Source of the DNA: an uncultured bacterium
GTDB lineage: Bacteria; Verrucomicrobiota; Lentisphaeria; Victivallales; UBA1829
Assembly (NCBI GenBank): GCA_900548385.1
Contig: URKJ01000022.1
Span: 12,641 to 76,640 of the forward strand
Direction: 5' to 3'
Length of the DNA: 64,000 bases
The position numbers and the translations under genes were made by a program. This document shows positions 17,493 to 25,267 of the stretch, piece after piece (the stretch's first letter is position 1; each line of letters opens with the position of its first letter). The notes below the pieces were generated by a model. The model ran no database searches, had not been told where the DNA came from, and was given only the letters and a program-made list of their open reading frames with translations.

Positions 17493-18521
17493 TTATTTCA
17501 GCATTTTTTTCAGCAGGGGAACAAGTTGATCCGTCATGCGCTCATAGCCTAAATCGCCGGGATGAACACTGTCGACGGCGGTTTCGCCATCGGTTCCGAA
17601 CAGCGTATTGCCTTTGAGATAGACGATCCGGCGTTCTCCTTCTTCCTGCAATTCCCGGTAAATTTTCCGCATGGCGTTCCAGCGTTTGCGGTTGTCGTCG
17701 AGTTTTTCCCGGAAGAACCAGCCGTTGGTCTTGGGGGCGTCTTCCATCAGCAGAAAGGGCGTTCCGGGACGCAGTCCGCGCAGGCGTTTAAGGAACGGTT
17801 TTGCATTGGAGCGGATCTGTTCCAGATCCATATTCGGCATTGCGTCGATGACGAATGCCGCCGGATTCAGCGAACCGAGGATTTCTGCGACTTCCAGTTC
17901 CATTCTTGCCGCGCCGGAGAAGCCGAAATTATAAGTCGGCCGGTTCAGTTTCCTGCCGATCCACGCGGGGTGGCAGAGTCCCGCGTGGGAAGCGTAGGCA
18001 CCGTGAACGATGGAAGAACCGTAAAAGACGATGGACGCGGTTTCCGGGCGCGGGGCGACGGGTTCAAACATGGTTCCGGCTTCGATTCCGAGCTCTGCAT
18101 GCAGCAGTCGGTTGCGGGACGGGAGGTAGAGGCGGAATTTGTGTTTCCCGCGGATGGGCTCCAGTGTCAGCGGATACTCTTCCGCATCGCCGAATTTATG
18201 GTTTGTGGTTGCGACCCAGCGGAATTTTCCTGGTTTTTCTTCGGCGTAGAGGTCAAAGCCGCTGAACGAACAATTATTGAAGTTGCGTTCCTCATACTGG
18301 GCCGTTTCAAATTTCCGCCGGATGTGAATGGACGGGGAGTCGGTAACAAAAGTAATGCACATTCCAGTGGAGGAATGGGAGTTGTTCCAGACCTTTTCCG
18401 GGAGAAGGGATTGAAATGTGGCGGGAAAGCGGTCGTATGGAGATTCATGTTTTTTCCGCTGCCACGCCTGACCTTCCAGGCCGATTTTCCGGAAGTCGAT
18501 CCAACGAAGTTTTGCTGCCAT
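17493..18521 (-). CDS. SGNH/GDSL-type hydrolase with N-terminal beta domain
   Basis: This 342-residue protein has an N-terminal beta-sandwich (about 1-155) joined to an SGNH hydrolase domain. The blocks are FYGSSIVHG with candidate Ser170, GFSGAARM (Gly203), DAMPNMD (Asn230) and DSVHPGDLG with Asp317/His320. This pairing of domains is usual for sugar-ester deacetylases of bacteria, so removal of acetyl groups from oligosaccharides is the likely job. There is no signal peptide, suggesting action on imported oligosaccharides. It converges with the glutaminase-A-like gene and is followed downstream by the hairpin at 17459-17485. Confidence 0.82.
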   Translation of the reverse strand: MAAKLRWIDFRKIGLEGQAWQRKKHESPYDRFPATFQSLLPEKVWNNSHSSTGMCITFVTDSPSIHIRRKFETAQYEERNFNNCSFSGFDLYAEEKPGKFRWVATTNHKFGDAEEYPLTLEPIRGKHKFRLYLPSRNRLLHAELGIEAGTMFEPVAPRPETASIVFYGSSIVHGAYASHAGLCHPAWIGRKLNRPTYNFGFSGAARMELEVAEILGSLNPAAFVIDAMPNMDLEQIRSNAKPFLKRLRGLRPGTPFLLMEDAPKTNGWFFREKLDDNRKRWNAMRKIYRELQEEGERRIVYLKGNTLFGTDGETAVDSVHPGDLGYERMTDQLVPLLKKMLK

Positions 18522-18560
18522 GGTATACTGTATCCGTTTTCTGTTTTGCGAGCTGAAGTC

Positions 18561-18592
18561 AAAAAAAAACCCCGTCCACGGAGAACGGGGTC
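18561..18592 (-). terminator. Rho-independent terminator of the small basic protein gene
   Basis: On the minus strand ACCCCGT / ACGGGGT pairs around an eight-base loop and is followed by nine T. It lies about 17 bp after the stop of the 66-residue gene and isolates it from the SGNH gene. Confidence 0.9.
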
Positions 18593-18608
18593 GAATCTCA
18601 GCGGAAAA

Positions 18609-18809
18609 TTACTTTCCGACAGGGCATTTCAGCTTGGCATAGTCCGCTTTGCTGACGAACTTTGTCAGGTTGGTTCCATCATCATCGGTGGCCTTGACGG
18701 CATAGCGTTCCTGGATACCTTTGGCGGTCTCTCTCTTGTAGACAACCTTTTTGCAGTTCTTTTCAGCGATTTCGACTTTCGTTCTTTTCTTGACGTTGAA
18801 GAATTCCAT
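18609..18809 (-). CDS. Small basic protein of 66 residues, own transcription unit
   Basis: The protein is rich in Lys and Arg (KKRTKVEI, KNCKKVVYKRETAKG) with a C-terminal LTKFVSKADYAKLKCP segment and no signal peptide, so it is cytoplasmic and could bind nucleic acid. It has its own promoter, a ribosome site (AAGGGAGACGAGCTC) and a strong terminator, the layout of an abundant single-gene product. A small basic signature protein shared by PVC bacteria has been described; size, charge and setting fit, but identity was not tested. Function is unknown. Confidence 0.75.
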   Translation of the reverse strand: MEFFNVKKRTKVEIAEKNCKKVVYKRETAKGIQERYAVKATDDDGTNLTKFVSKADYAKLKCPVGK

Positions 18810-18843
18810 GAGCTCGTCTCCCTTGTTATTGGGTTAAGTATTC

Positions 18844-18861
18844 AAGCACAATTTTGTGCTT
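18844..18861. repeat. Perfect 8-bp-arm inverted repeat in the leader of the small basic protein gene
   Basis: AAGCACAA-TT-TTGTGCTT lies about 35 bp before the ATG of the 66-residue gene, at the start of its predicted transcript. It may be an operator or a 5' hairpin that stabilises the mRNA. Confidence 0.7.
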
Positions 18862-18869
18862 ATGCGGTA

Positions 18870-18898
18870 ACTGTATCATAAAATTAATTCATTTTCAA
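18870..18898 (-). promoter_or_regulatory. Candidate promoter of the small basic protein gene
   Basis: On the minus strand TTGAAA and TACAGT are 17 bp apart. The predicted start falls at the edge of the inverted repeat at 18844-18861. Confidence 0.5.
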
Positions 18899-18955
18899 AT
18901 GGAAAAATTAAAAAACAGGCAGAAAAAGTTCTTTTTTTTCTCTTTTTTTTGCTTT

Positions 18956-19777
18956 TCAGCATTTTTCGAGCGGATTTTTCCCGAAATCGGGGTGAATTCC
19001 GAAGCGTGTCAGGACGAAATCCGTTTTGACCGGGTCGTCCGGAAACATGGTCCGGAATACGCGTGTGATCTCCAGAGCGGTGGTGAGATCGGCGGCATTG
19101 CGGGTGGTCAGGCCGAGCTCCCGCGCAATCCGGTGCATGTGCGTATCCAGCGGTACGACCAGATGGGACGCCGGAACCCTGGTCCATCCACCGGGATCCA
19201 CGGCATCCTGCCGCACCAGCCAGCGGAGCATCAGATTCAGCCGTTTGCACGCGCTGCCGCGTTTCGGCGAGGGCAGAAGTGTTGATTCCCCCGACGGGAA
19301 CCGGCGGCACAGCTCCGAGCAGAAATGTTCCGCTGCAGGGAGAACCGTTTCATGATCCGGACGGAAGCCTGCCAGAAAACAGTCTTCCAGCGAGCCGTAA
19401 CGGTTCAGAACGTCGGAAGTTCCGGCGAACAGAAATGCAAGATCGTCTCCGGTGTGGAACCGGTGTTTGAACCCGCTGAAATCATGCCGGAAGCGCTCTT
19501 CATCGCCCGAACGGATATACTGTGCGGGATGGGGACCGGTTATCCGGAAAACGGCATCCAGACTGTTCAGAATCTGCCGGACGCGTCCATACGCCAGCGC
19601 GGAGGCGATGAGCGCAGCGATCTCCCGGTCGGCTGTTTCCCGGAACGGCAGAACCGTTTCGAGCGGATCGGGGGAGATATAGCGCGGATCGGAGTAGACA
19701 GCATAAAGCCGCTCCAGTCGTTGACCGAGCGGCTTCCATGCTTGTGTGTTCAGCGGTTTACTGCTTGGAAAACTCAT
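18956..19777 (-). CDS. DUF2400 / TIGR02757 family protein
   Basis: This 273-residue cytoplasmic protein matches a conserved family of unknown function: an N-terminal RLYAVYSDPRYISPDPLETV segment, then ALIASALAYGRVRQI, FLFAG, LMLRWLVRQDAVDPGGW, then VVPLDTHMHRIARELGL. The ATG at 19777 was chosen; the frame runs open to 19981, but that upstream part is the rubredoxin gene in another frame. The 20-bp overlap with rubredoxin makes it the last gene of the oxygen-defence operon. A link to oxidative damage is inferred only from position. Confidence 0.82.
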   Translation of the reverse strand: MSFPSSKPLNTQAWKPLGQRLERLYAVYSDPRYISPDPLETVLPFRETADREIAALIASALAYGRVRQILNSLDAVFRITGPHPAQYIRSGDEERFRHDFSGFKHRFHTGDDLAFLFAGTSDVLNRYGSLEDCFLAGFRPDHETVLPAAEHFCSELCRRFPSGESTLLPSPKRGSACKRLNLMLRWLVRQDAVDPGGWTRVPASHLVVPLDTHMHRIARELGLTTRNAADLTTALEITRVFRTMFPDDPVKTDFVLTRFGIHPDFGKNPLEKC

Positions 19778-19916
19778 CCTTGCCCGCTCCGCATTCCGGG
19801 CAGACCCAGTCCGCCGGGAGCTGATCAAACGGGGTTCCGGGCGCCACTCCGTTATCGGGGTCGCCTTTTTCGGGATCGTACACATAGCCGCACACGTCAC
19901 ATACATACTTGTCCAT
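19758..19916 (-). CDS. Rubredoxin
   Basis: This 52-residue protein is a complete rubredoxin: CDVCGYVYDPEKGDPDNG at the N-terminus and WVCPECGAGKDEF near the C-terminus give the two CxxC pairs that hold one iron. It carries single electrons to the flavo-diiron protein encoded 12 bp upstream, so the two should form an oxygen- or NO-reducing pair. The stop lies 20 bp inside the DUF2400 gene. Confidence 0.96.
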   Translation of the reverse strand: MDKYVCDVCGYVYDPEKGDPDNGVAPGTPFDQLPADWVCPECGAGKDEFSKQ

Positions 19917-19928
19917 AATTCATTCTCC

Positions 19929-21134
19929 TTATTGTTTTGCACGTTCGAGCAGAAGATTTCCGATTCTGACTCCGAAGTCAAAACACTTCCGGAAATCTTC
20001 TTCCGACGATGCGAATTTCAGTTTCAACGGTTCTTCCGGGAGTTCCACGTTCATGGACTTGAGGATCTCCATTGCCTGGGCCGGAGCTTCTCCGCTCCAT
20101 CCGAAAGAGCCGAATGTTCCGCCGATCAGATTCTTCGGCCGCAACCCTTTGAGATAACAGAGCACATCCGAGACCGAGGGATAGAGCATGTTGTTGATGG
20201 TCGGCGAACCGACGATCAGCGCGCCCGCTCCCATGACGGCGGTTGCTACATCGCTGCGGAATTTGGAATGCATACAGCAGACCGTCACGCCGGCTCCGGT
20301 GGAACGGATGCCGTCTGCGATGGAACGGCCCATTTTGTCGGTCGCTCCCCACATGGTGTCGTAAACCACAACAGCTCTCGGTTCGGGTTTCTGTTCCGCG
20401 AATTTTTTATAGAGGGCGAGCGGTTTTGCAACATCGGCTCCGCGCCAGACCGGTCCGTGGTCGGTGGCGATGTACTGCACATCAAGCCCCAGCGTCGGGA
20501 AGACTTCCAGAAGTTTGAGGACCTGCGGCGAGTAAAGCAGCAGGATGTTTGCATAATACTTCTGCATTTCCAGTTCGATGACATCCCACGGATTCTCGTC
20601 GATGAAAATCCGGTCGGTAGCCAGATGCATACCGAAGCCGTCCTGCGAGAACAGGATTTTTTCCTCTTTCAGATAAGAGAACATGCTGTCGGGCCAATGG
20701 AGCATCTTGGTTTCGATAAAAGAGAGCGTAAGCCCGCCGAGATCAATGCTGTCGCCCGTTTTCACCGCTGTAAGCCGGTTTCCGATATGGAACTGGGCGT
20801 CGAGAATGCGGACTCCTGCAACGGAGGCATATACGACTTCGGGTTTCAGTTCATCAATGACCTCGGGCAGAGCGCCGGAGTGATCCGGCTCCGCATGGTT
20901 GGAAACGATGACTTTAATCTCCGACGGGTCGATGACGGATGCGATTCTGGAATACATTTCCTGTTTGAACGGAGCCTTTACGGTGTCGATCAGGGTCGGT
21001 TTTTCGCCGAGCACGAGATAGGCGTTGTATGTAGTTCCGCGATGGGTATGATACCCGTGGAATTCCTTGAGATTCCAGTCGATTGCGCCGACCCACCAGA
21101 CTTTATCGGTGATTTTTACAGCTTTGAATGGCAT
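19929..21134 (-). CDS. Flavo-diiron protein (rubredoxin:oxygen/NO oxidoreductase)
   Basis: This 401-residue protein has a metallo-beta-lactamase-like domain (about 1-250) with all diiron ligands: His80, Glu82, Asp84 and His85 in NHAEPDHSG, His146 in MLHWPDS, Asp165 in SQDGFG and His226 in TDHGPVW. A flavodoxin domain follows (about 255-395) with YDTMWGATDKM and SPTINN for FMN. It reduces O2 to water, or NO to N2O, with electrons from rubredoxin. It lies between the superoxide reductase and rubredoxin genes in one operon. The added rubredoxin domain of enterobacterial NorV is absent. Confidence 0.96.
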   Translation of the reverse strand: MPFKAVKITDKVWWVGAIDWNLKEFHGYHTHRGTTYNAYLVLGEKPTLIDTVKAPFKQEMYSRIASVIDPSEIKVIVSNHAEPDHSGALPEVIDELKPEVVYASVAGVRILDAQFHIGNRLTAVKTGDSIDLGGLTLSFIETKMLHWPDSMFSYLKEEKILFSQDGFGMHLATDRIFIDENPWDVIELEMQKYYANILLLYSPQVLKLLEVFPTLGLDVQYIATDHGPVWRGADVAKPLALYKKFAEQKPEPRAVVVYDTMWGATDKMGRSIADGIRSTGAGVTVCCMHSKFRSDVATAVMGAGALIVGSPTINNMLYPSVSDVLCYLKGLRPKNLIGGTFGSFGWSGEAPAQAMEILKSMNVELPEEPLKLKFASSEEDFRKCFDFGVRIGNLLLERAKQ

Positions 21135-21181
21135 GGTTCTGAATCCTGTTTCTGTTGGTGGAGCCCGTGAAGGGCTCCCGG

Positions 21182-21580
21182 TTATAGGTTGTTGACCCAG
21201 AGCCCGTGAATGTTGCAGTATTCACGGATCACAACTCCGGGTTTGAGTTTCAGCTGGAACAACGCTTCGGGAGCGTCGCCGGGTTTGAGACGGATGCATT
21301 CGGAGCGGGGACCGTCGATGATCTCGATCCATTCGATGTAATGTTCCGGAGTCATCGGATGAGGCGTGGAACCGACTACGACTTTGGTGTCGCCGGACGG
21401 CAGGGCGGAAGGTACCGGAACATGTTTTTCCGTCGCCATATCCGCAGTTTTTTCCTGCATGAGCGTCATGGGTTTTCCACAGCATGTGAATGTGCAGTTT
21501 TCCGTACATGTGCATTCATCCAGAACTTCGATGACCGCATTGCACCCGGTGCATTTGAGAATAGAGTTTTTCGTGTTCAT
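21182..21580 (-). CDS. Desulfoferrodoxin (superoxide reductase)
   Basis: This 132-residue protein has an N-terminal Cys-rich desulforedoxin-like segment (CTGC near residue 10, then FTCCGKPM) and the C-terminal superoxide reductase centre with EKHVP, HPMTPEHYIEW and YCNIHGLW supplying the four His and one Cys of the catalytic iron. It reduces superoxide to peroxide without making O2, as anaerobes do. The Cys pattern of the first domain is extended (CTCTENC lies between the pairs), so the Dx centre may be atypical. It sits between the Fur/PerR gene and the flavo-diiron gene. Confidence 0.94.
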   Translation of the reverse strand: MNTKNSILKCTGCNAVIEVLDECTCTENCTFTCCGKPMTLMQEKTADMATEKHVPVPSALPSGDTKVVVGSTPHPMTPEHYIEWIEIIDGPRSECIRLKPGDAPEALFQLKLKPGVVIREYCNIHGLWVNNL

Positions 21581-21655
21581 TTTCTCGTTTCCTTTTTGTT
21601 TAAGGTTTTTATTTTATACGACCGGGGGGATCGTCGTAACCGTTTTCCGTATTGA

Positions 21656-22048
21656 TCAGTTGAGCATTTCCTTATAACAGTCTACGCAGTAGCCGTCGAA
21701 TTCGACCTTGACCTCGGAAATGCGTCCGGAGAGCATTTTCGTCAGGTCCCGGTTCAGGGCTGCGGGATTTTCCATTTGCAGATCTTCCACTGCGCCGCAT
21801 TTCCGGCAGCGGAGATGATAGTGAATGGAAGTATCGCCGTCGTAACGGTTCTGGCGTCCGGCGAGTTCGATTCTCCGGATCTCTCCGGCATCCGCAAGCA
21901 ATCCCAGATTCCGGTATACCGTAGCCAAACTGATTTTCGGCATCCGCTGTTTGACGATGCAGTACAGTTCATCGGCGGTTGGATGGCATTTCAACTTCCG
22001 CAACTCTTCCATGATGACTCTGCGCTGACTGGTATTGCTTAACTTCAT
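21656..22048 (-). CDS. Fur/PerR-family metal-dependent repressor
   Basis: This 130-residue protein has the Fur winged helix (HPTADELYCIV, ISLATVYRNLGLLADAG) and a dimerisation domain with HYHLRCRKCGAVEDL and a C-terminal CVDC, the two CxxC pairs of the structural zinc site. Placed first before superoxide reductase, flavo-diiron protein and rubredoxin, it is most likely the peroxide- or iron-sensing repressor of that operon. Its ribosome site is GGAGAA. PerR is favoured over Fur by context only. Confidence 0.9.
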   Translation of the reverse strand: MKLSNTSQRRVIMEELRKLKCHPTADELYCIVKQRMPKISLATVYRNLGLLADAGEIRRIELAGRQNRYDGDTSIHYHLRCRKCGAVEDLQMENPAALNRDLTKMLSGRISEVKVEFDGYCVDCYKEMLN

Positions 22049-22103
22049 CGTATCCGTTCTCCAGAATGAAATTTCTGTTCCATGCCCCCTTGTTCCATGT
22101 TAT

Positions 22104-22119
22104 AATAGGAATCACTATT
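22104..22119. promoter_or_regulatory. Possible Fur/PerR operator
   Basis: AATAG-GAATCA-CTATT is a five-base-arm inverted repeat about 56 bp before the repressor gene. It overlaps a minus-strand TATAAC that could be a -10 box. No good -35 box is visible and the similarity to known Per boxes is weak. Confidence 0.3.
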
Positions 22120-22217
22120 GGAAAGTATATATGTTCTTTTGAAAAAATCAAGCGGAAAATTCTTCCGGGAAGGAAAAAAGTTGCATTGATATTGTATTTA
22201 TTCGCTGTTTTCTGCGG

Positions 22218-22253
22218 AAAAACTCAGCCGGAAAATTTACCGTTCCGGCTGAG
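22218..22253 (-). terminator. Terminator of the FAD oxidoreductase gene
   Basis: An 11-base perfect stem (CTCAGCCGGAA / TTCCGGCTGAG) with a nine-base loop is followed on the minus strand by five T. It starts 21 bp after the gene's stop. Confidence 0.88.
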
Positions 22254-22274
22254 CAGGTGTCCCGGGGGCGGGAA

Positions 22275-23519
22275 TCAGAGCCCGACATCCGGCAAATGGA
22301 GTGCGAAACCGAGTTCCCTCAGTTTCTGCTGAAGCAGCGGAACGGAGAGATCGCCCGGTTCTCTGCCTTCGTCGATGGCAAGAGCGGCGGCGAGTCCGGC
22401 AACCTGTCCCGTCATGGCGGCGGAGGGGATCACCCGTGTGATTTCCCATGCGTCTCCGGTGGCGGATGTGCAGCGTCCCGCCGCGAGGAGTCCGCCGAGC
22501 CGGTTCGCCGGATAAAGCGTCCGGTACGGAATTTCCCAGACGAAGCCGGGTTTGCGCCAGTCTGCGAGAAGTCCGATGGAGTCTTCAAACCGGGTGGCGT
22601 GTTCGTTGTCCTTCAGTACATATTCGCCTTGAATGCAGCTGATCTTGCGGAACTGTGGCATGGCGGGGAGTTTCAGCGCATAACAGCTTCGTCGGTCGAA
22701 CTGACCGGAGGCATGGAGATCGCGGTAATATTCCAAAAGAAAATGGCGCGTGGCGAGGATATAGTCGGAAACATCTTTTCCCGATGGGTGCCGCACGGTC
22801 TTCTCTTTAAGCGATTCGCGGGTAAAACCGCATTTGGCGAGCCGTTCCTCCGAAACCGCACTGTCACCGTTTGCCCACGCTCCGTCGAAATGCATGACGA
22901 CGCTTTCGCCCAGTTCATCCATGCGATGGCCTGCGTGCGCGCCTTTGCGGTATTCAAGAGCCCAGAGCGAGTAGAAGTTGTCGCCGTCCAGACACGGGAC
23001 TCCCGCGCGGCGGGCAAGAACGCTGCTGCCGCTGGCATCGATGAACTGTTTTGCGCGGATTTCCCCGCGTCCGCTTTCGTTTTCGACGATGGCGGCGGCG
23101 AGGCGTCCGTTTTCAACGATAGCGTCACAGAGAAGCGTATCGTACCAGATGTCGACACCCGCATTCCGGAGAGCTTCTTCGAGGGCAAGCATGAATGCGG
23201 CGGGCGAAAAGACGCAGCGGTAGCGTTTCTGTTCCTCGGCGTTCTCCGCATTGCGCCAGTTGGCGGGAATTTCGCCCGGGCCGTATTGGATACTGGCTTT
23301 CAGCAGTTCTTCACTGAGTCCGAATGTGACTTGATGGCCGTTGCCGTCGCAGATCGGCAGATAGATATAAACCAGACCGCTGGTCGCGAGTCCGCCGGGG
23401 AGGATCGTTTTTTCCACGAGAACGGTTTTCTTGCCGGATCTTGCCGCCTGGATTGCGGCGGCAATGCCCGCGATACCGCCGCCGACAACGGCAATATCAT
23501 AATTGACTTTGAAATTCAT
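22275..23519 (-). CDS. FAD-dependent oxidoreductase (PF12831-like)
   Basis: This 414-residue protein starts with YDIAVVGGGIAGIAAAIQAA, a classical dinucleotide-binding fold. GGLATSGLV, then an IDASGSSVLARRAG motif, follow; WEIPYRTLYP and AAGRCTSATGDAWEITRVIPS near the end close the FAD site. The family is common in carbohydrate-degrading PVC and Bacteroidetes bacteria, but its substrates are mostly unknown. The ATG at 23519 was chosen for AAAAAGGAAC upstream and because the flavin motif should lie near the start; a frame to 23657 adds non-homologous sequence. It is monocistronic, with its own promoter and terminator. Confidence 0.85.
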   Translation of the reverse strand: MNFKVNYDIAVVGGGIAGIAAAIQAARSGKKTVLVEKTILPGGLATSGLVYIYLPICDGNGHQVTFGLSEELLKASIQYGPGEIPANWRNAENAEEQKRYRCVFSPAAFMLALEEALRNAGVDIWYDTLLCDAIVENGRLAAAIVENESGRGEIRAKQFIDASGSSVLARRAGVPCLDGDNFYSLWALEYRKGAHAGHRMDELGESVVMHFDGAWANGDSAVSEERLAKCGFTRESLKEKTVRHPSGKDVSDYILATRHFLLEYYRDLHASGQFDRRSCYALKLPAMPQFRKISCIQGEYVLKDNEHATRFEDSIGLLADWRKPGFVWEIPYRTLYPANRLGGLLAAGRCTSATGDAWEITRVIPSAAMTGQVAGLAAALAIDEGREPGDLSVPLLQQKLRELGFALHLPDVGL

Positions 23520-23706
23520 AAGTTGTTCCTTTTTTATGCCGGAAACGTTGTTCCGGACGAGGTTGGTTCTGTTTTGCTGTTTTTCAGATTGAGCAGATGC
23601 GGGCGTATTGCCCTGAGTTCGGAAGGATCGCCGCTGCCGTGTGCCCAGCCGGTACACCCGGACTGCCTGTTATGAGAATGACGGTACAAATCCTTCGTCT
23701 TTCTTT

Positions 23707-23734
23707 AATCTAACCGTATTTGGCAAAAAATCAA
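23707..23734 (-). promoter_or_regulatory. Candidate promoter of the FAD oxidoreductase gene
   Basis: On the minus strand TTGATT and TAGATT are 16 bp apart, giving a leader of about 180 bases before the ATG at 23519. Confidence 0.5.
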
Positions 23735-23756
23735 GCGGAACAGTTTCCTGCCCTAT

Positions 23757-23795
23757 AAAAAAACGGAGTTGAGGGGTGGTTTCCGCAACTCCGTT
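23757..23795 (-). terminator. Minus-strand terminator upstream of the FAD gene
   Basis: A 10-base perfect stem AACGGAGTTG / CAACTCCGTT ends in seven T on the minus strand. No protein gene precedes it on that strand, so it must end a non-coding transcript arriving from the 24202 promoter. Confidence 0.85.
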
Positions 23796-24036
23796 AAAAT
23801 TCCCCGATTTCCGAAACTTTTTCCATTGAAAGGAATAATCGCCGCTCTTCCGTTCTCCGGCGGATGCCATAACATTCGTGAATTCTTTCAAAACACTCAT
23901 CCCCGGATCTGCGGTCCTTCGGATTTCATTCCTCTTTTCACGGGATGGGATTTCCTGTACACGGCGGAAGTCTGCGGGATGTTCTCCGCATTTTCCCGAC
24001 GCTGTCCATTCGCTCCCATATTCCGTTTCTCAACAG

Positions 24037-24066
24037 AAAAAGCCCGGGAACCGGGCAATTTTTTTC
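24037..24066. terminator. Bidirectional hairpin terminator
   Basis: GCCCGG-GAA-CCGGGC is flanked by T-runs in both directions (seven T on the plus strand, five T on the minus strand). It would end the candidate small RNA on the minus strand. Confidence 0.75.
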
Positions 24067-24167
24067 AAAGATCATGCCGGAAACACATTGAGACACAGAC
24101 CCCCGCGGAACGGAAAAGCTGTGTTCGCTCTTTATCCGGTTCTTGAAACTGTAACTTCTTCTCTCTG
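24037..24167 (-). ncRNA. Candidate small RNA
   Basis: A near-perfect promoter ends just before 24167, and a compact GC hairpin with a T-run ends at about 24037, framing a transcript of about 130 nt without a credible ORF. Inside it, CCGGATAAA can pair with TTTCCGG and ACACAG with CTGTGT, giving one long folded domain. It does not match the landmarks of tmRNA, RNase P RNA or SRP RNA that I looked for. Read-through would extend it to the second terminator at 23757 (about 410 nt). Confidence 0.5.
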
Positions 24168-24173
24168 ATAAAG

Positions 24174-24202
24174 ATAATATAGTATGAATTCCAAAAAGTC
24201 AA
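24174..24202 (-). promoter_or_regulatory. Strong promoter without a coding gene
   Basis: On the minus strand TTGACT and TATTAT are 17 bp apart. The only features downstream before the next terminator are structured non-coding sequence. Confidence 0.7.
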
Positions 24203-24316
24203 TCGGGAAACTTGAAAAATTCCATTATTTCCCGGTAATTTTGCATTTTTTTGAAAAAAAATCCTGAATTTTTGTGGGCGGAAAGCTCTTTTCCCCGGAA
24301 AACTTGATCATCGGGA

Positions 24317-24345
24317 TTGATAAAACGGGGTTTTGCGTGTATAGT
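24317..24345 (+). promoter_or_regulatory. Promoter of the XerC/D-like gene
   Basis: TTGATA and TATAGT are 17 bp apart, about 27 bp before the ATG, so the leader is very short. Confidence 0.7.
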
Positions 24346-24371
24346 GGAAAAATTGAGGTTTCGTATTACTT

Positions 24372-25265
24372 ATGGACAAGATTTTACAACATTTCTGCGG
24401 TTATCTTCTGATGGAGCGCGGTTTGAGCAGGAACTCCATTTCCGCATACCGGTGCGATTTGGCGGATTTCATCGCTTATCTGAAAAAATACGGCAAAACG
24501 GATTTTTCGGAGGTCACCCGTGACAATATCATTGACTTTCTCGGCGAGCATAAAGAGAACGGGATGGAACCGGCGAGTCTTGCGCGGCGTCTGGTCGCAA
24601 TCAAGGTGTTTTTCCGTTATCTGGCACAGGAAAAATTTGTGCCGGAGAACATAACGTCCGTCATGGATTCCCCGAAACTCTGGCGGATTCTCCCCGAATT
24701 CATGTCTTCCCGGGAAGTCGAAGCGCTGATGAATGTTTATGCGGTCAATGCCAAGGATTTTCTTGCGATCCGGAACCGCGCGATTCTGGAGGTGCTGTAC
24801 GCGTGCGGATTGCGGGTGTCGGAAGTCGCGTCGCTGAACGTTTCGTCGGTCAACGCGGAGAACGGAGTGATCCGCGTGCTAGGGAAAGGATCGAAAGAGC
24901 GTATCGTTCCGGTTGGACACCTTGCCGTGCAGGCTCTCCGGCGCTATCTGACGAAATCCCGCCCGAATCTTCTGCGCTCTCCGGATGAACCGACTTTGTT
25001 TCTTTCCCAGCGGGGGAGAAAACTGAACCGGGAGCGTATCTGGGCGATCATCAAGGAGGCCGCGCTTCAGGCGGGAATCATGAAAAATATCCATCCGCAT
25101 ACACTGCGTCACTCCTTTGCCAGTCACCTGCTGGAAAACGGGGCGGATTTGCGCGTGATTCAGGAAATGCTGGGGCATGCGGATATTGCCACAACACAAA
25201 TTTACACTCATGTGGATCAGAGGCAGCTGCTGGCGGTCCATAAAAAATTTCATCCGAGGTCATAA
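24372..25265 (+). CDS. xerD: Tyrosine recombinase, XerC/XerD-like
   Basis: This 297-residue protein has an N-terminal SAM-like core-binding domain (1-100) and a catalytic domain with the full set Arg148 (GLRVSE), Lys172 (GKGSKER), His243-xx-Arg246 (HPHTLRHSF), His269 (MLGHA) and Tyr278 (TTQIYTH). Length and motifs are those of chromosomal Xer recombinases that resolve chromosome dimers at dif, not of phage integrases. It is closer in feel to XerD, but C versus D cannot be settled here. ApbE follows after two bases. Confidence 0.9.
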   Translation: MDKILQHFCGYLLMERGLSRNSISAYRCDLADFIAYLKKYGKTDFSEVTRDNIIDFLGEHKENGMEPASLARRLVAIKVFFRYLAQEKFVPENITSVMDSPKLWRILPEFMSSREVEALMNVYAVNAKDFLAIRNRAILEVLYACGLRVSEVASLNVSSVNAENGVIRVLGKGSKERIVPVGHLAVQALRRYLTKSRPNLLRSPDEPTLFLSQRGRKLNRERIWAIIKEAALQAGIMKNIHPHTLRHSFASHLLENGADLRVIQEMLGHADIATTQIYTHVDQRQLLAVHKKFHPRS

Positions 25266-25267
25266 TC

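Noticed and set aside
19778..19981. N-terminal extension of the DUF2400 protein
   Set aside because: This stretch encodes rubredoxin in another frame; the family N-terminus begins after the ATG at 19777.
22257..23675. Open frame of 472 codons on the plus strand
   Set aside because: It is antisense to the FAD oxidoreductase, whose flavin motifs are clear.
23670..23900. Minus-strand ORF of 76 codons before the FAD gene
   Set aside because: It runs straight through a strong terminator hairpin and has no homology, so it is most likely chance.
24372..25265. Phage or island integrase
   Set aside because: The tyrosine recombinase has the length and motifs of housekeeping Xer proteins and no phage or island genes surround it.
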